Assembly: GCF_010685995.1 (NCBI RefSeq)
Contig: NZ_JAAGWK010000009.1
Span: 496,001-560,000, forward strand
Length of the DNA stretch: 64,000 nucleotides
Direction: 5' to 3'
Origin: Goekera deserti
Lineage (GTDB): Bacteria > Actinomycetota > Actinomycetes > Mycobacteriales > Geodermatophilaceae
Below the pieces are notes generated by a model. That model ran no database searches. It was given only the letters and a program-made list of their open reading frames with translations, and was not told the origin of the DNA. The position numbers and the translations under genes are program-made. The first letter of the stretch is position 1; every line of letters starts with the position of its first letter. Shown here piece by piece: positions 52,490 to 60,456 of the stretch.

Positions 52490-53702
52490 GGCGAGCGGGC
52501 ACGACACCGGACAGCCGGGCTCGCCGAGCCTGCCGCTGGCCGGGATCCGGGTGGTCGACCTGTCCAAGATCCTCGCCGGGCCCTACGTGACGATGTCCCT
52601 GGGTGACCTGGGCGCCGAAGTGGTCAAGGTCGAGTCACCCGGCACCGGTGACCCGACCCGGACCTGGGGGCCGCCGTTCTCCGGGCCGGACGCCACGTAC
52701 TACCTGGCGACCAACCGCAACAAGCGGTCCGTCGTGCTGGACCTGAAGTCCGCCGAGGGCCGCGAGGTCGTGGACCGGCTGCTGCAGACCGCCGACGTCG
52801 TGGTGGAGAACTTCCGGCCCGGCAGCTCGCTGGCGCGGGAGTACGACCACCGGGAGCTCGCGGCCCGGTACCCCTCGCTGGTGGTGCTGCACATCTCCGC
52901 GTTCGGCGACACCGGGCCGCTGCGGCACGAGCCGGGCTACGACATGGTGGCCCAGGCCGCGGGCGGGCTGATGTCGCTCACCGGGGAACCCGGCGGCCCG
53001 CCGATGAAGGCCGGCTACGCCATGGGTGACCTGGGCGCGGCGCTGTTCGGCATGATCGGCGTCTGCTCGGCGCTGGTCGCCCGGGAGCGCACCGGCCGAG
53101 GCGGCTACGTGACGACGTCGCTGTTCGAGTCGCAGCTGGCCCTGCACATCAACTGGGCGACCGGGTACTTCGCCACCGGCGTCGACCCCACCCCGCTGGG
53201 CTCCGGGCACCCGAACCTGGTGCCGTACCAGGCCTACCCGGCCGGCGACGGTCACCTGGTGATCGCCGTGGGCAACGACGGCCTGTGGCGCCGGCTGTGT
53301 GCCTGCCTCGGCGTCCCGGAGCTCGCCGACGACCCGGCGTACGCCACCAACGCCGCACGGGTCGAGCACCGCACCGAGCTGAACGACCTGCTGGAGCGGG
53401 CCCTCGCCGGCCACCCGGTCGATCACTGGTGCGCGGTGCTGGGCGCCGAGGGCATCCCGGTGAGCCCGATCCGCACCCTGGCCGAGGTGTACGCCAGCGA
53501 GCAGACCGCCGCGCTGGGCATGGTGGGCACGGTCGAGCACCCCGTCGTCGGGCCGCTGCGGCAGGTGGGCTTCCCGGTCAGCTACGACGGCGCCCGGCCG
53601 GCGGCCCGCTCCGCGCCGCCGCTGCTGGGCGAGCACACCGAGGAGGTGCTGCGCGAGCTCGGCTACGGTCCCGACGAGATCGCCCGGTTCGGGCAGTCGT
53701 GA
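52482..53702 (+). CDS. Class III CoA transferase (CaiB/BaiF family)
   Basis: A 406-aa CoA transferase. Family landmarks: IRVVDLSKILAGPYVTMSLGDLGAEVVKVE at the N terminus, NRNKRSVVLDLKS, and GYAMGDLGAALFG, which contains the position of the catalytic Asp that forms the aspartyl-CoA anhydride. It moves CoA from a donor thioester to a carboxylic acid, so it is the likely activation step for the acid imported by the MHS symporter. It overlaps both neighbours in the operon. Confidence 0.94.
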   Translation: MPEASGHDTGQPGSPSLPLAGIRVVDLSKILAGPYVTMSLGDLGAEVVKVESPGTGDPTRTWGPPFSGPDATYYLATNRNKRSVVLDLKSAEGREVVDRLLQTADVVVENFRPGSSLAREYDHRELAARYPSLVVLHISAFGDTGPLRHEPGYDMVAQAAGGLMSLTGEPGGPPMKAGYAMGDLGAALFGMIGVCSALVARERTGRGGYVTTSLFESQLALHINWATGYFATGVDPTPLGSGHPNLVPYQAYPAGDGHLVIAVGNDGLWRRLCACLGVPELADDPAYATNAARVEHRTELNDLLERALAGHPVDHWCAVLGAEGIPVSPIRTLAEVYASEQTAALGMVGTVEHPVVGPLRQVGFPVSYDGARPAARSAPPLLGEHTEEVLRELGYGPDEIARFGQS

Positions 53703-53719
53703 CCGATCGAGAGGACACC

Positions 53720-54520
53720 ATGGGCCCCGACGGAGCACCGGCCGTGCTGTACGACGTCGACGGGCCGGTCGCCACGATCCGGCTGAACCGGCCCGCGGTG
53801 CGCAACAGCGTGGACGGGCCGACCGCGCGGCTGCTGCGCGAGGCGTTCCACCGCATGGCCGACGACGACGCGGTGCGGGTCGCCGTGCTGGCCGGGGAGG
53901 GCGGCACCTTCTGCGCCGGTGCCGACCTGACCGCGGTGGGTGACCCGGCGCGACGCAACGACCTGGACCCCGACGGCGGCGGGGAGGGGCCGATGGGCCC
54001 CACCCGCACCGCCCTGTCCAAGCCGCTGATCGCCGCCGTCAGCGGTCACGCGGTGGCCGGCGGGCTGGAGCTGGCACTGCTGGCCGACCTGCGGGTCGCC
54101 GAGGAGGACGCGGTGCTCGGCGTCTTCTGCCGCCGCTGGGGCGTGCCGCTGATCGACGGTGGCACCGCGCGCCTGCCCCGGGTGGTGGGCCTGGGCCGGG
54201 CACTGGACCTGGTGCTCACCGGCCGGCCGGTCGACGCGGCCGAGGCGCTGTCGATGGGGCTGGTCGACCGGGTGGTGCCGCGCGGCGGGGCGCTGGCGGC
54301 CGCCCAGCAGCTGGCCGCCGAGATCGCCGCCTTCCCGTTCGGCTGCATGCTCGCCGACCGCGCCTCGGTGTACGCCGGGCTGGACCTGCCGCTGGCCGAG
54401 GCGCTGCGCGCCGAGGGCGCATCCGGCACCCCGCTGGTGCTGGCCGAGGGCGTCGACGGCGCCGCCCGCTTCGTCGCCGGCGAGGGCCGGCACGGGTCCT
54501 TCGGCGACGCGGGTCGGTGA
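53720..54520 (+). CDS. Enoyl-CoA hydratase/isomerase (crotonase) family protein
   Basis: A 266-aa crotonase-fold protein. The oxyanion-hole segments are GGTFCAGADL and GHAVAGGLELALLADLRVAEEDAVLGVF, followed by CRRWGVPLIDGGTARLPRVVG, as in the hydratase subgroup. ATG 53720 has GAGAGGA upstream; GTG 53699, overlapping the CoA transferase stop, would add seven residues. Last gene of the transporter, dehydrogenase, CoA transferase, hydratase operon, catalysing hydration of the unsaturated CoA ester. Confidence 0.93.
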   Translation: MGPDGAPAVLYDVDGPVATIRLNRPAVRNSVDGPTARLLREAFHRMADDDAVRVAVLAGEGGTFCAGADLTAVGDPARRNDLDPDGGGEGPMGPTRTALSKPLIAAVSGHAVAGGLELALLADLRVAEEDAVLGVFCRRWGVPLIDGGTARLPRVVGLGRALDLVLTGRPVDAAEALSMGLVDRVVPRGGALAAAQQLAAEIAAFPFGCMLADRASVYAGLDLPLAEALRAEGASGTPLVLAEGVDGAARFVAGEGRHGSFGDAGR

Positions 54521-54530
54521 CGGGCGCCGC

Positions 54531-54559
54531 GCCGGGTGCGGCCTCGCCGCGCACCCGGC
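54531..54559 (+). terminator. Terminator after the acyl-CoA operon
   Basis: GCCGGGTGCG (54531-54540) pairs with CGCACCCGGC (54550-54559), 10 nt after the stop. Confidence 0.65.
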
Positions 54560-54596
54560 CGGTCGGCGGCTGACCGCACCGCCGGCGCGTGCCTGA

Positions 54597-54758
54597 GACG
54601 GTGATCCCGGTCAGCACCGACACCCGGTCCTCGGTGAGGTCGGTCATCGCCGCGTGCACCCCCTCCCGCCCGACGCCGGTCTTCAGGCCGAACCGCCTGT
54701 CGTCGACCCGGGCGAAGGCCTCGTCGACGGAGTCCACGACGTCCAGGACGACGACCGC
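54597..54758 (-). pseudogene. Aldehyde dehydrogenase remnant
   Basis: On the minus strand about 54 codons read like the C-terminal part of an aldehyde dehydrogenase: AVVVLDVVDSVDEAFARVDD followed by RRFGLKTGV and a degraded stretch to VSVLTGITV. In intact enzymes this corresponds to the E-x-FGPV-x-x-V segment and the (Y/F)GL-x-(A/T)GV motif. The surrounding frame has no start, catalytic Cys or C terminus, so it is a relic. It lies between the acyl-CoA operon and the GNAT gene. Confidence 0.6.
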
Positions 54759-54808
54759 CCGTGGACCAGCACCCGCGCTCGGCGGATCCCCTGGACAGGA
54801 GGGAGACG

Positions 54809-55336
54809 ATGAACCGGGCCGCATCGGCGACCCCCGACGTCGGGAGACACACCGTGCGGGCGTACACCCCAGCCGACAGCGCCGCCGTCGTCGACCTCGT
54901 CGTGGCAGCCGGCATGTTCGCCCGCGAGGAGGCCGGCTTCCTCGCCGACGGCGTCCTGGACGCGGACGACGACGGCGGCACCTGCGTCGTGGCGGACGCC
55001 GAGGACGGCCGGGGACTGGCCTCGGTGCTGTTCTACCGACCCGAGGAGTCCTCGGACCGGGGCTTCGACCTGACGATGATCGCGGTACGGCCCGACCTGC
55101 AGGGCGGTGGGCGCGGCGCCGCGCTCATGCGCCACGCCGAGGACGACCTCCGGCAGCGGGGGCAGCGACTGCTGGTCGTCCGCACCTCCGGCACACCGCA
55201 GTACGACCGGACGCGCGCCTTCTACCGCGGCCTGGGCTACGCCGAGCACAGCCGGGTGCCGGACTACTGGACCGACGGCGACGACCTGGTCGTGTTCAGC
55301 AAGCGCCTGGACGGGGAGACGCACGACGGGCGGTGA
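54809..55336 (+). CDS. GNAT-family N-acetyltransferase
   Basis: A 175-aa acetyltransferase. The acetyl-CoA-binding motif A is visible as LTMIAVRPDLQGGGRGAALMRHAEDDLRQRG (V-x-P-x-x-Q-G-x-G-x-G at about residues 93-103), followed by motif B AFYRGLGYAEHSR. Substrate unknown. ATG 54809 has AGGAGGGAGA directly upstream; an ATG further upstream lacks one. Confidence 0.9.
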   Translation: MNRAASATPDVGRHTVRAYTPADSAAVVDLVVAAGMFAREEAGFLADGVLDADDDGGTCVVADAEDGRGLASVLFYRPEESSDRGFDLTMIAVRPDLQGGGRGAALMRHAEDDLRQRGQRLLVVRTSGTPQYDRTRAFYRGLGYAEHSRVPDYWTDGDDLVVFSKRLDGETHDGR

Positions 55337-55589
55337 TCGGCGCGGGGCGGCCCGGACGCCGCCCGGCCGGGCCGAGCACGATCAGGCCGGTGCGCGCGGC
55401 TGCCCGGCCGGGTCAGCCGCTGGCTCGCCGTGCCCCCGCGCGGCGGCGCGGGACGGCGCCCTGGCCCTGCCGCCACCGGTCGGCGCGGGCCTCCTCGGCC
55501 AGCTGACGAGCGGCGACGACCGTGGCGGGCTCGGCCGGCCGGGCGCCAGCGCGCACGGGTCCGTCGTCGACCGGGTCCGGCTGCACGGC
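55337..55589. other. Intergenic region, 253 bp
   Basis: No confident gene. A 57-codon minus-strand frame (55586-55413, GTG start) encodes an Ala/Arg-rich helical peptide, but it has no clear ribosome-binding site or family. GC-rich short inverted repeats (for example GGACGCCGCCCGGCC) follow the GNAT stop. Confidence 0.3.
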
Positions 55590-56321
55590 TCAGCGCGCCC
55601 GGGTCGGGCACTGCCGGGACGCGGCGGCGGCGCGCTCCTCCGGGATGCCCGTCTCCGGGTACCAACCGGCACCGCCGGAGGCGATGAAGGCCGCCTCGTC
55701 CAGTGGCTCGGCGGGCGCGAAGCCCTTCGCGACCATGCAGGTGTGCGCGGCGAGGTAGTCGGCGTAGACCACCCGCAGGGCCACCTCGCTCAGCGGGGGT
55801 CGCGCGGGCTGGGCAGCCCGGCACGTCGTCATCGACGCCTCGTAGGCGGCCGACGAGAGTGCGGTGCCCTGCCACTCCACGCCGTTGCGGTGCACCGTCA
55901 CCTGCCAGCCCGCCGCGGTCAGGCACTCCCCCAGCACGACGGCGTCGGCCCGCTGCCGGTCCCGGTCGGCCGCGAACTCCGCCAGCGCCTGCACCATCTC
56001 CGCCTCGGTGAGGTCACCGACCACCTCCACCGCCTCGTCGCGCTGCGCCGTGGCCTCGCGCTGCGCGGTGGCGTCGGGTACCGGCCCGCCGGGGGTCGCG
56101 ACGTCGCCGCCCGGCCGGGTGGGGGCGGCGCCGAGCGAGCCGGCGACGGTCGGCACCGAGACGACCGTGACCACCGCCGCGACGACGGCCACCACGCCGG
56201 CCCGGGCGCGCCGGGCCCGGCGGTGCCGGGACACGACCTCCCCGGCGTCCAGCGGCGACCAGCCGACGTCGTCGGCCATGTCGTGCAGCCCGGCGCGGAC
56301 GGTGCCCTCGATGTCGTTCAC
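55590..56321 (-). CDS. Membrane-anchored protein coupled to a SigE-type sigma factor
   Basis: A 243-aa protein: a cytoplasmic N terminus (NDIEGTVRAGLHDMADDVGWSPLDAGEVVSRHRRARRAR), one membrane helix at about residues 41-60 (AGVVAVVAAVVTVVSVPTVAG), then an extracytoplasmic domain with Cys residues (GECLTAAGW, MTTCRAAQP, AHTCMVAKG, ASRQCPTRAR). GTG 56321 overlaps the sigma-factor stop (GTGA). Position and topology suggest it is the regulatory partner, though it lacks the H-x3-C-x2-C zinc motif of ZAS anti-sigma factors. Repeats of QREATAQRDEA lie after the helix. Confidence 0.75.
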   Translation of the reverse strand: MNDIEGTVRAGLHDMADDVGWSPLDAGEVVSRHRRARRARAGVVAVVAAVVTVVSVPTVAGSLGAAPTRPGGDVATPGGPVPDATAQREATAQRDEAVEVVGDLTEAEMVQALAEFAADRDRQRADAVVLGECLTAAGWQVTVHRNGVEWQGTALSSAAYEASMTTCRAAQPARPPLSEVALRVVYADYLAAHTCMVAKGFAPAEPLDEAAFIASGGAGWYPETGIPEERAAAASRQCPTRAR

Positions 56322-56851
56322 GGTGTCTCCTCCAGATGGGTGCGCGTGCGGGCCGGGACGAGTTCCGGGTCGTCGGCCAGCAGCCGCCGCAGCGCCGCCA
56401 GTCCGCGGGTGACGTGGTTGTCCACCGTGCTCACCGAGCAGCCCATGAGGCGGGCGGTCTCGGCACGGCTGTGGTCGTCGTAGAACCGCAGCACCACCGC
56501 CGTGCGGACGCGGGGCGACAGCTCCCGCAGCGCGTCCCGCAGCTGGCCGCCCAGCGCGCGGGCCGCGTGCCCGTCGTCGGTGCCGGGGTCGGGCACCCGC
56601 TCGACCACCTGCTCGGTCGACGCCAGCCGGCGGAGCCAGCTGAGGTGCGCGTTGACCATGAGGCGGCGCACGTAGGCGACCGGCTGGTCGGCGGCCTCGA
56701 CCCGCGACCAGTGCCCGTAGGCCTTGGCCAGGGCGGTCTGGGCCAGGTCCTCCGCGTGGCCGCGGTCGCCGGTCAGCAGGTACGCCGTGCGCATCAGCGA
56801 CGGCGAGTGCTCCCGGACGAACGAGCTGAACGCCTCGTGCGTGCCCCTCAC
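56318..56851 (-). CDS. ECF RNA polymerase sigma factor, SigE family
   Basis: A 177-aa ECF sigma factor of the short actinobacterial SigE-like group (TIGR02983 type). Region 2 spans about residues 8-73 (FVREHSPSLMRTAYLLTGDRGHAEDLAQTALAKAYGHWSRV) and region 4 about 108-160 (LRELSPRVRTAVVLRFYDDHSRAETARLMGCSVSTVDNHVTRGL). It directs RNA polymerase to specific promoters. It is coupled to the membrane protein gene downstream. Divergent neighbours do not share a promoter with it. Confidence 0.93.
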   Translation of the reverse strand: MRGTHEAFSSFVREHSPSLMRTAYLLTGDRGHAEDLAQTALAKAYGHWSRVEAADQPVAYVRRLMVNAHLSWLRRLASTEQVVERVPDPGTDDGHAARALGGQLRDALRELSPRVRTAVVLRFYDDHSRAETARLMGCSVSTVDNHVTRGLAALRRLLADDPELVPARTRTHLEETP

Positions 56852-56926
56852 GCGTCCCCCCGTCCTCGGTCCTCACTCTGCAGGACGCCGTCGACGGCCG
56901 ATCCCTCCCACCCGCTCAGGTCACGA

Positions 56927-58465
56927 TCAGGCAACGGACGTCGGGCGCGGTGTCTGGTGGCTCGGCACCGGCGGCCCGGCGAGCACGACCGGCCCGGGGC
57001 GGAACAGGGCCGCGGTCACGGCGGCGCCGACGAGGAAGACGCCGGCCGCCACCCAGAAGACGGTGTGGTAGCTGGACAGCGCCGCCAGCGCCTGCGCCTG
57101 CTCGGCGGGTGCACCGGCGTCGTCGGCGAGGTAGCGGTCGACCGCCGAGGCACTGATGTAGGTGAACGTGGCCAGGCCGATCGCGCCGCCGACCTGCTGC
57201 ATGGTGTTGACCATGGCCGACGCGACCCCGGCGTCGTCGTCGTCCACACCGGAGGTGGCGACGTTCTGCGCGGAGCCGAACACCAGGCCGGTGCCGAAGC
57301 CGAACAGCAGCACCGCGGGCAGCACGCCGGTGAGGTAGCTGCTGTCCTGGTCGATGCCGGTCAGCAGCACCAGCGCGGCGACGGCGAACAGGCACCCGGC
57401 GGGGATGACCGGGCGCGGGCCCACCCGGGGCAGCAGCACCGAGCCGGAGACCCCGGCACCCAGGACGAGGACCGCGGCGAACGGCAGGAAGCCGAGCCCC
57501 GCCTCCGTGGCCGACCAGCCGAGCGTCTGCTGCAGGTAGTAGGAGAGGTACAGGAACACCGCGAACGAGCCGACCCCGGAGATCGCGATGCTGAGGAACC
57601 CGGCACCCCGGTTGCGGTCCCAGACCACCGACAGCGGCAGCAGCGGGTGCGCCGTCCGGGCCTCCCGCAGGACGAAGCCCACGACCAGCAGTGCGCCGAC
57701 GGCGAGCGGGACCCAGGTGGACGGCGCCCCCCGGCCCTCGACGGCGGAGTTGCCCAGCCCGAACACCACACCGGCCAGGCCGGCCACCACCAGGACGGCG
57801 CCGGGCAGGTCCACCGAGCGGGTGGAGGCACCGCCGCGGGCCGCACCCGGGTCGCGGACGAACGCGAGGGCGCCGAGCAGCGCGACGGCGGCGATGGCGA
57901 CGTTGATGTAGAGGCACCAGCGCCAGGACAGCTGGTCGGTCAGCACGCCGCCGAGGGTCAGTCCGATGGCCCCGCCCATGCCCGAGACGGCACCGAAGAC
58001 GGCGAAGGCTCGGCCTCGCTCGGTGGCGTCGTCGGCGAAGGTGACCGACACCAGGGACAGCGCGGCCGGTGCGAGCGCGGCGGCGAACAGGCCCTGGGCG
58101 ATCCGGGCGCCGAGGAGCACCTCGAAGGTCGGTGCGGCTCCGCCCACGGCCGAGGAGACGGCGAAGCCCACCAGCCCGATGGTCAGGAACCGCCGCCGGC
58201 CGAACCGGTCGGCCAGCCGGCCGCCGAACAGCAGCAGGCTCCCGTAGGCCAGCGCGTACCCGGTGACGAGCCACTCCCGGTTCTCCAGGTCGAACCCGAG
58301 GTCGGACTGGGCGCTGGGCAGGGCGATGTTGATGATGGTCCCGTCGAGCACGTCCATCAGCTGGGCCAGGCTCAGCACCAGCAGCGCCAGCCACCGTCGG
58401 GGATCAGGCCCCGGGTCCTCCGGGAGTGCGTGCGCGGTGCCGGGGCGGACGTCACCTGTGGTCAC
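56927..58465 (-). CDS. MFS drug:H+ antiporter, DHA2 (EmrB/QacA) family
   Basis: A 512-aa exporter with 14 predicted helices. Motif A is FGGRLADRFGRRRFL, motif C is GGAIGLTLGGVLTDQLSWRW, and the first helix carries the family pattern LAQLMDVLDGTIINIALPS (motif D1). It likely exports a hydrophobic toxic compound. GTG 58465. It is divergent from a TetR gene; the 122-bp space holds two palindromic operators, a standard efflux-pump/repressor arrangement. Confidence 0.93.
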   Translation of the reverse strand: MTTGDVRPGTAHALPEDPGPDPRRWLALLVLSLAQLMDVLDGTIINIALPSAQSDLGFDLENREWLVTGYALAYGSLLLFGGRLADRFGRRRFLTIGLVGFAVSSAVGGAAPTFEVLLGARIAQGLFAAALAPAALSLVSVTFADDATERGRAFAVFGAVSGMGGAIGLTLGGVLTDQLSWRWCLYINVAIAAVALLGALAFVRDPGAARGGASTRSVDLPGAVLVVAGLAGVVFGLGNSAVEGRGAPSTWVPLAVGALLVVGFVLREARTAHPLLPLSVVWDRNRGAGFLSIAISGVGSFAVFLYLSYYLQQTLGWSATEAGLGFLPFAAVLVLGAGVSGSVLLPRVGPRPVIPAGCLFAVAALVLLTGIDQDSSYLTGVLPAVLLFGFGTGLVFGSAQNVATSGVDDDDAGVASAMVNTMQQVGGAIGLATFTYISASAVDRYLADDAGAPAEQAQALAALSSYHTVFWVAAGVFLVGAAVTAALFRPGPVVLAGPPVPSHQTPRPTSVA

Positions 58466-58534
58466 GGGGTCTCCTCGATGATGGGCGCCGGCACCGGGAT
58501 GCTCGGGGACGAGACGGCCGACTGTCAGGCAACG

Positions 58535-58570
58535 TACACTCAGTGTAGAAAAAAGCTACACTCGGTGTAG
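58535..58570. promoter_or_regulatory. Twin TetR operators between MFS exporter and its repressor
   Basis: TACACT-c-AGTGTA (58535-58547, perfect) and CTACACTCGGTGTAG (58556-58570), with centres 22 bp apart, about two helical turns. This is the only AT-rich spot in the region (AGAAAAAAGC lies between them), so it probably also contains promoter elements. Confidence 0.75.
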
Positions 58571-58587
58571 ACCATGAGGAGGCATGG

Positions 58588-59274
58588 GTGGAGCAGGACG
58601 CGACCGGTCAGCAGGAGCCCGTCGGCGTCCGCGAGCGGAACCGGCAGGCGCTGCGCCGGAAGCTGTCGGACACGGCGACCGCGATGTTCCTGGAGCAGGG
58701 GTTCGACGCCGTGCGCGTCTCCGACGTCGCCCGGGCGTGTGGCGTGTCCACGAAGACGGTGTGGAACCACTTCCCCACCAAGGAGGCGCTGCTGCTGGAC
58801 CGCGGCGAGCGGCTGGCCACGGCCCTGCGGACCGCCGCGGCCGAGCGCACCGACGTGCTCGAGGTCGTCGTCACCAGCATCGACACCGAGATCGACCAGC
58901 TCGACGCCGACGACCAGGACGACGGTCCGGACGGCGGCGTCCTGCGGTCCGTGCAGGCGTTCGTGCGGCTGGTGGAGGCCAACCCGGGGCTGCGCGCCGC
59001 GGCCGCCGACCGCTTCGAGCAGCTGGTCCGGCTCGCCGCCGACGCCCTCGCGGCGCAGACCGGCACGCCCGCCCAGTCGCCGCAGAACCAGATCCTGGCC
59101 GGCGCGCTGATCAGCCTGTGGCGCCTGCACCTGAGCGCGCTGCTGCACGCCGGCGACCGGTCGCTACCCCCCGCGCAGCTGCGGGACCACGTCCGCCGCG
59201 AGGTGCACGCCGGCGCCGAGCTGGTGGCGGTGCTGGTGCGGGAGGCGGCCAGGCGCCCGGACGTCGGGGGCTGA
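58588..59274 (+). CDS. TetR-family repressor of the adjacent efflux pump
   Basis: A 228-aa regulator with HTH at about residues 38-70 (FDAVRVSDVARACGVSTKTVWNHFPTKEALLLDRGE), the AcrR/TetR pattern. The C-terminal domain is helical and Ala/Asp-rich. GTG 58588 has GAGGAGGCAT-type Shine-Dalgarno upstream. The twin operators lie 18 bp upstream of its start, so it should repress itself and the divergent exporter; inducer unknown. Confidence 0.93.
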   Translation: MEQDATGQQEPVGVRERNRQALRRKLSDTATAMFLEQGFDAVRVSDVARACGVSTKTVWNHFPTKEALLLDRGERLATALRTAAAERTDVLEVVVTSIDTEIDQLDADDQDDGPDGGVLRSVQAFVRLVEANPGLRAAAADRFEQLVRLAADALAAQTGTPAQSPQNQILAGALISLWRLHLSALLHAGDRSLPPAQLRDHVRREVHAGAELVAVLVREAARRPDVGG

Positions 59275-59284
59275 GCCGCACGGC

Positions 59285-59515
59285 GTGGCCGTCGTCCGGA
59301 AGCGTCACCTCAGGGTGTCACGACGCGGCGTGCCCACCGCGCTCCTGGCGGCTCCCCCGCCCGAGCTGACCCTCGGCGTGCTCGTGCCCGACCCTGCCGC
59401 CACGGTGGCGCCCGCTGCCGCGGTGCGTGGCGCACTGTGGGCCGGCATGGGCGTCGCCGCGAGCGTCACACTCGTGCCGGAACCGAGTGCCCTCGACCGG
59501 CGCGCCCTGGTCTGA
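59285..59515 (+). CDS. Doubtful small ORF
   Basis: A 76-codon frame (GTG 59285) rich in Ala, Val and Pro that ends one base before the next gene's start. It shows no family resemblance and no good ribosome-binding site, and other frames here are also open. It may be spurious. Confidence 0.25.
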   Translation: MAVVRKRHLRVSRRGVPTALLAAPPPELTLGVLVPDPAATVAPAAAVRGALWAGMGVAASVTLVPEPSALDRRALV

Positions 59516-59516
59516 T

Positions 59517-60065
59517 GTGCGCGTGACCGCACCCCTGCCGGGAGACGCCGTCCTCGTCAGCCCGTCGGCGAGGCGCCGGCTGCCGACGCTCGGCGTGCTC
59601 GCGCTGTTCCTCGGCGCCTACCTCCTGCTCGGCGCCGCCGGGCTCGTCGAGCCCTGGCTGGTCTGGGCGGGGGTGATCGTGTTCGGCACGATCCTGCTCG
59701 TCGGGCTCGCCGGGTCGGTCCGGGCCCGGGGCGCGCCGGCTGGACGAGGACGGCGTCACGGTGCGCGGCGGTGGCACGACCCGTGGTCGGACGTCGCGGA
59801 GGTCCGCGTGACCGGCCTGCAGCCGCGGTGGCTCTTCGTCGTCTCGCTCGGGTACCGGGTCGTGGCCGTAGTCGGACGACCGGGCGTGCAGCTGCCCGCT
59901 CTGCCCTCGGCCTCACCCGGCCGCTGCCTGCGGGCCTCGGCCCGGCTGCAGGACCGGTGGTACGGCACCCGGTTGGTGGTGATGCCGTACGCCTTCGACA
60001 CGTCCACCGACGCCCTGCTGGCCGCGGTGCGCCGGTTCAGCGACGTGCCGGTCGTCTCCGGCTGA
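59517..60065 (+). CDS. Membrane-anchored PH-like domain protein with a shifted internal segment
   Basis: A 182-aa protein: two adjacent membrane helices (about residues 20-65: LGVLALFLGAYLLLGAAGL, LVWAGVIVFGTILLVGLAG), then a small beta-domain (WSDVAEVRVTG, WLFVVSLGYRVVAVVG) and a tail WYGTRLVVMPYAFDTSTDALLAAVRRF. The topology resembles STM3941/bacterial PH-like proteins. Between the helices and WSDV the frame reads an odd GAPAGRGRRHGARR, while the +1 frame of the same bases reads RRLDEDGVTVRGG, which is what the family would have. This suggests two compensating frameshifts or base errors near 59733 and 59780. GTG 59523 is an alternative start. Confidence 0.65.
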   Translation: MRVTAPLPGDAVLVSPSARRRLPTLGVLALFLGAYLLLGAAGLVEPWLVWAGVIVFGTILLVGLAGSVRARGAPAGRGRRHGARRWHDPWSDVAEVRVTGLQPRWLFVVSLGYRVVAVVGRPGVQLPALPSASPGRCLRASARLQDRWYGTRLVVMPYAFDTSTDALLAAVRRFSDVPVVSG

Positions 60066-60145
60066 GACCGCCCGGGTGCTGGACCGCCGGTCCCGCGTGA
60101 CGGATCCTGCCGTCGACGACCAGCCCCACCCCCACCGGAGGACCC

Positions 60146-60355
60146 GTGACCGACGCCCCCAAGGGCAGCGCCTACTTCCCCGCCATCGAGGCCCGGTACG
60201 GCAAGCCCATCGCCCACTGGCAGGAGCTGCTCCAGGCGCACCGCGCCGAGCAGCCGGAGCAGAAGTTCATGCAGCAGGTCGCCTGGCTCAAGTCCGAGCA
60301 CGGCCTGGGGCACGGCCACGCGACGGCGCTGGTGTCGGCCACCCCGGCCGGCTGA
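60146..60355 (+). CDS. DUF4287 protein
   Basis: A 69-aa protein matching DUF4287: SAYFPAIEARYGKPIAHWQELL then QQVAWLKSEHGLGHGHATALVS. Function unknown; often a stand-alone small gene or fused to DUF5655 domains. GTG 60146 has GGAGGA 5 nt upstream. Confidence 0.88.
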   Translation: MTDAPKGSAYFPAIEARYGKPIAHWQELLQAHRAEQPEQKFMQQVAWLKSEHGLGHGHATALVSATPAG

Positions 60356-60456
60356 GCCGGCTCTCCTGGGGCACTGCCCGGGACTCAGGCCGCTGGACCG
60401 CCACTACCGATGGCGCGCCACTGGGACGACGGGGGTCCAACGGGTTGACTGCACCT

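Noticed and set aside
45960-54520. Phenylacetate (paa) catabolic locus
   Set aside because: A PaaX-like regulator is present, but no paaABCDE, paaK, paaZ or paaJ genes are found.
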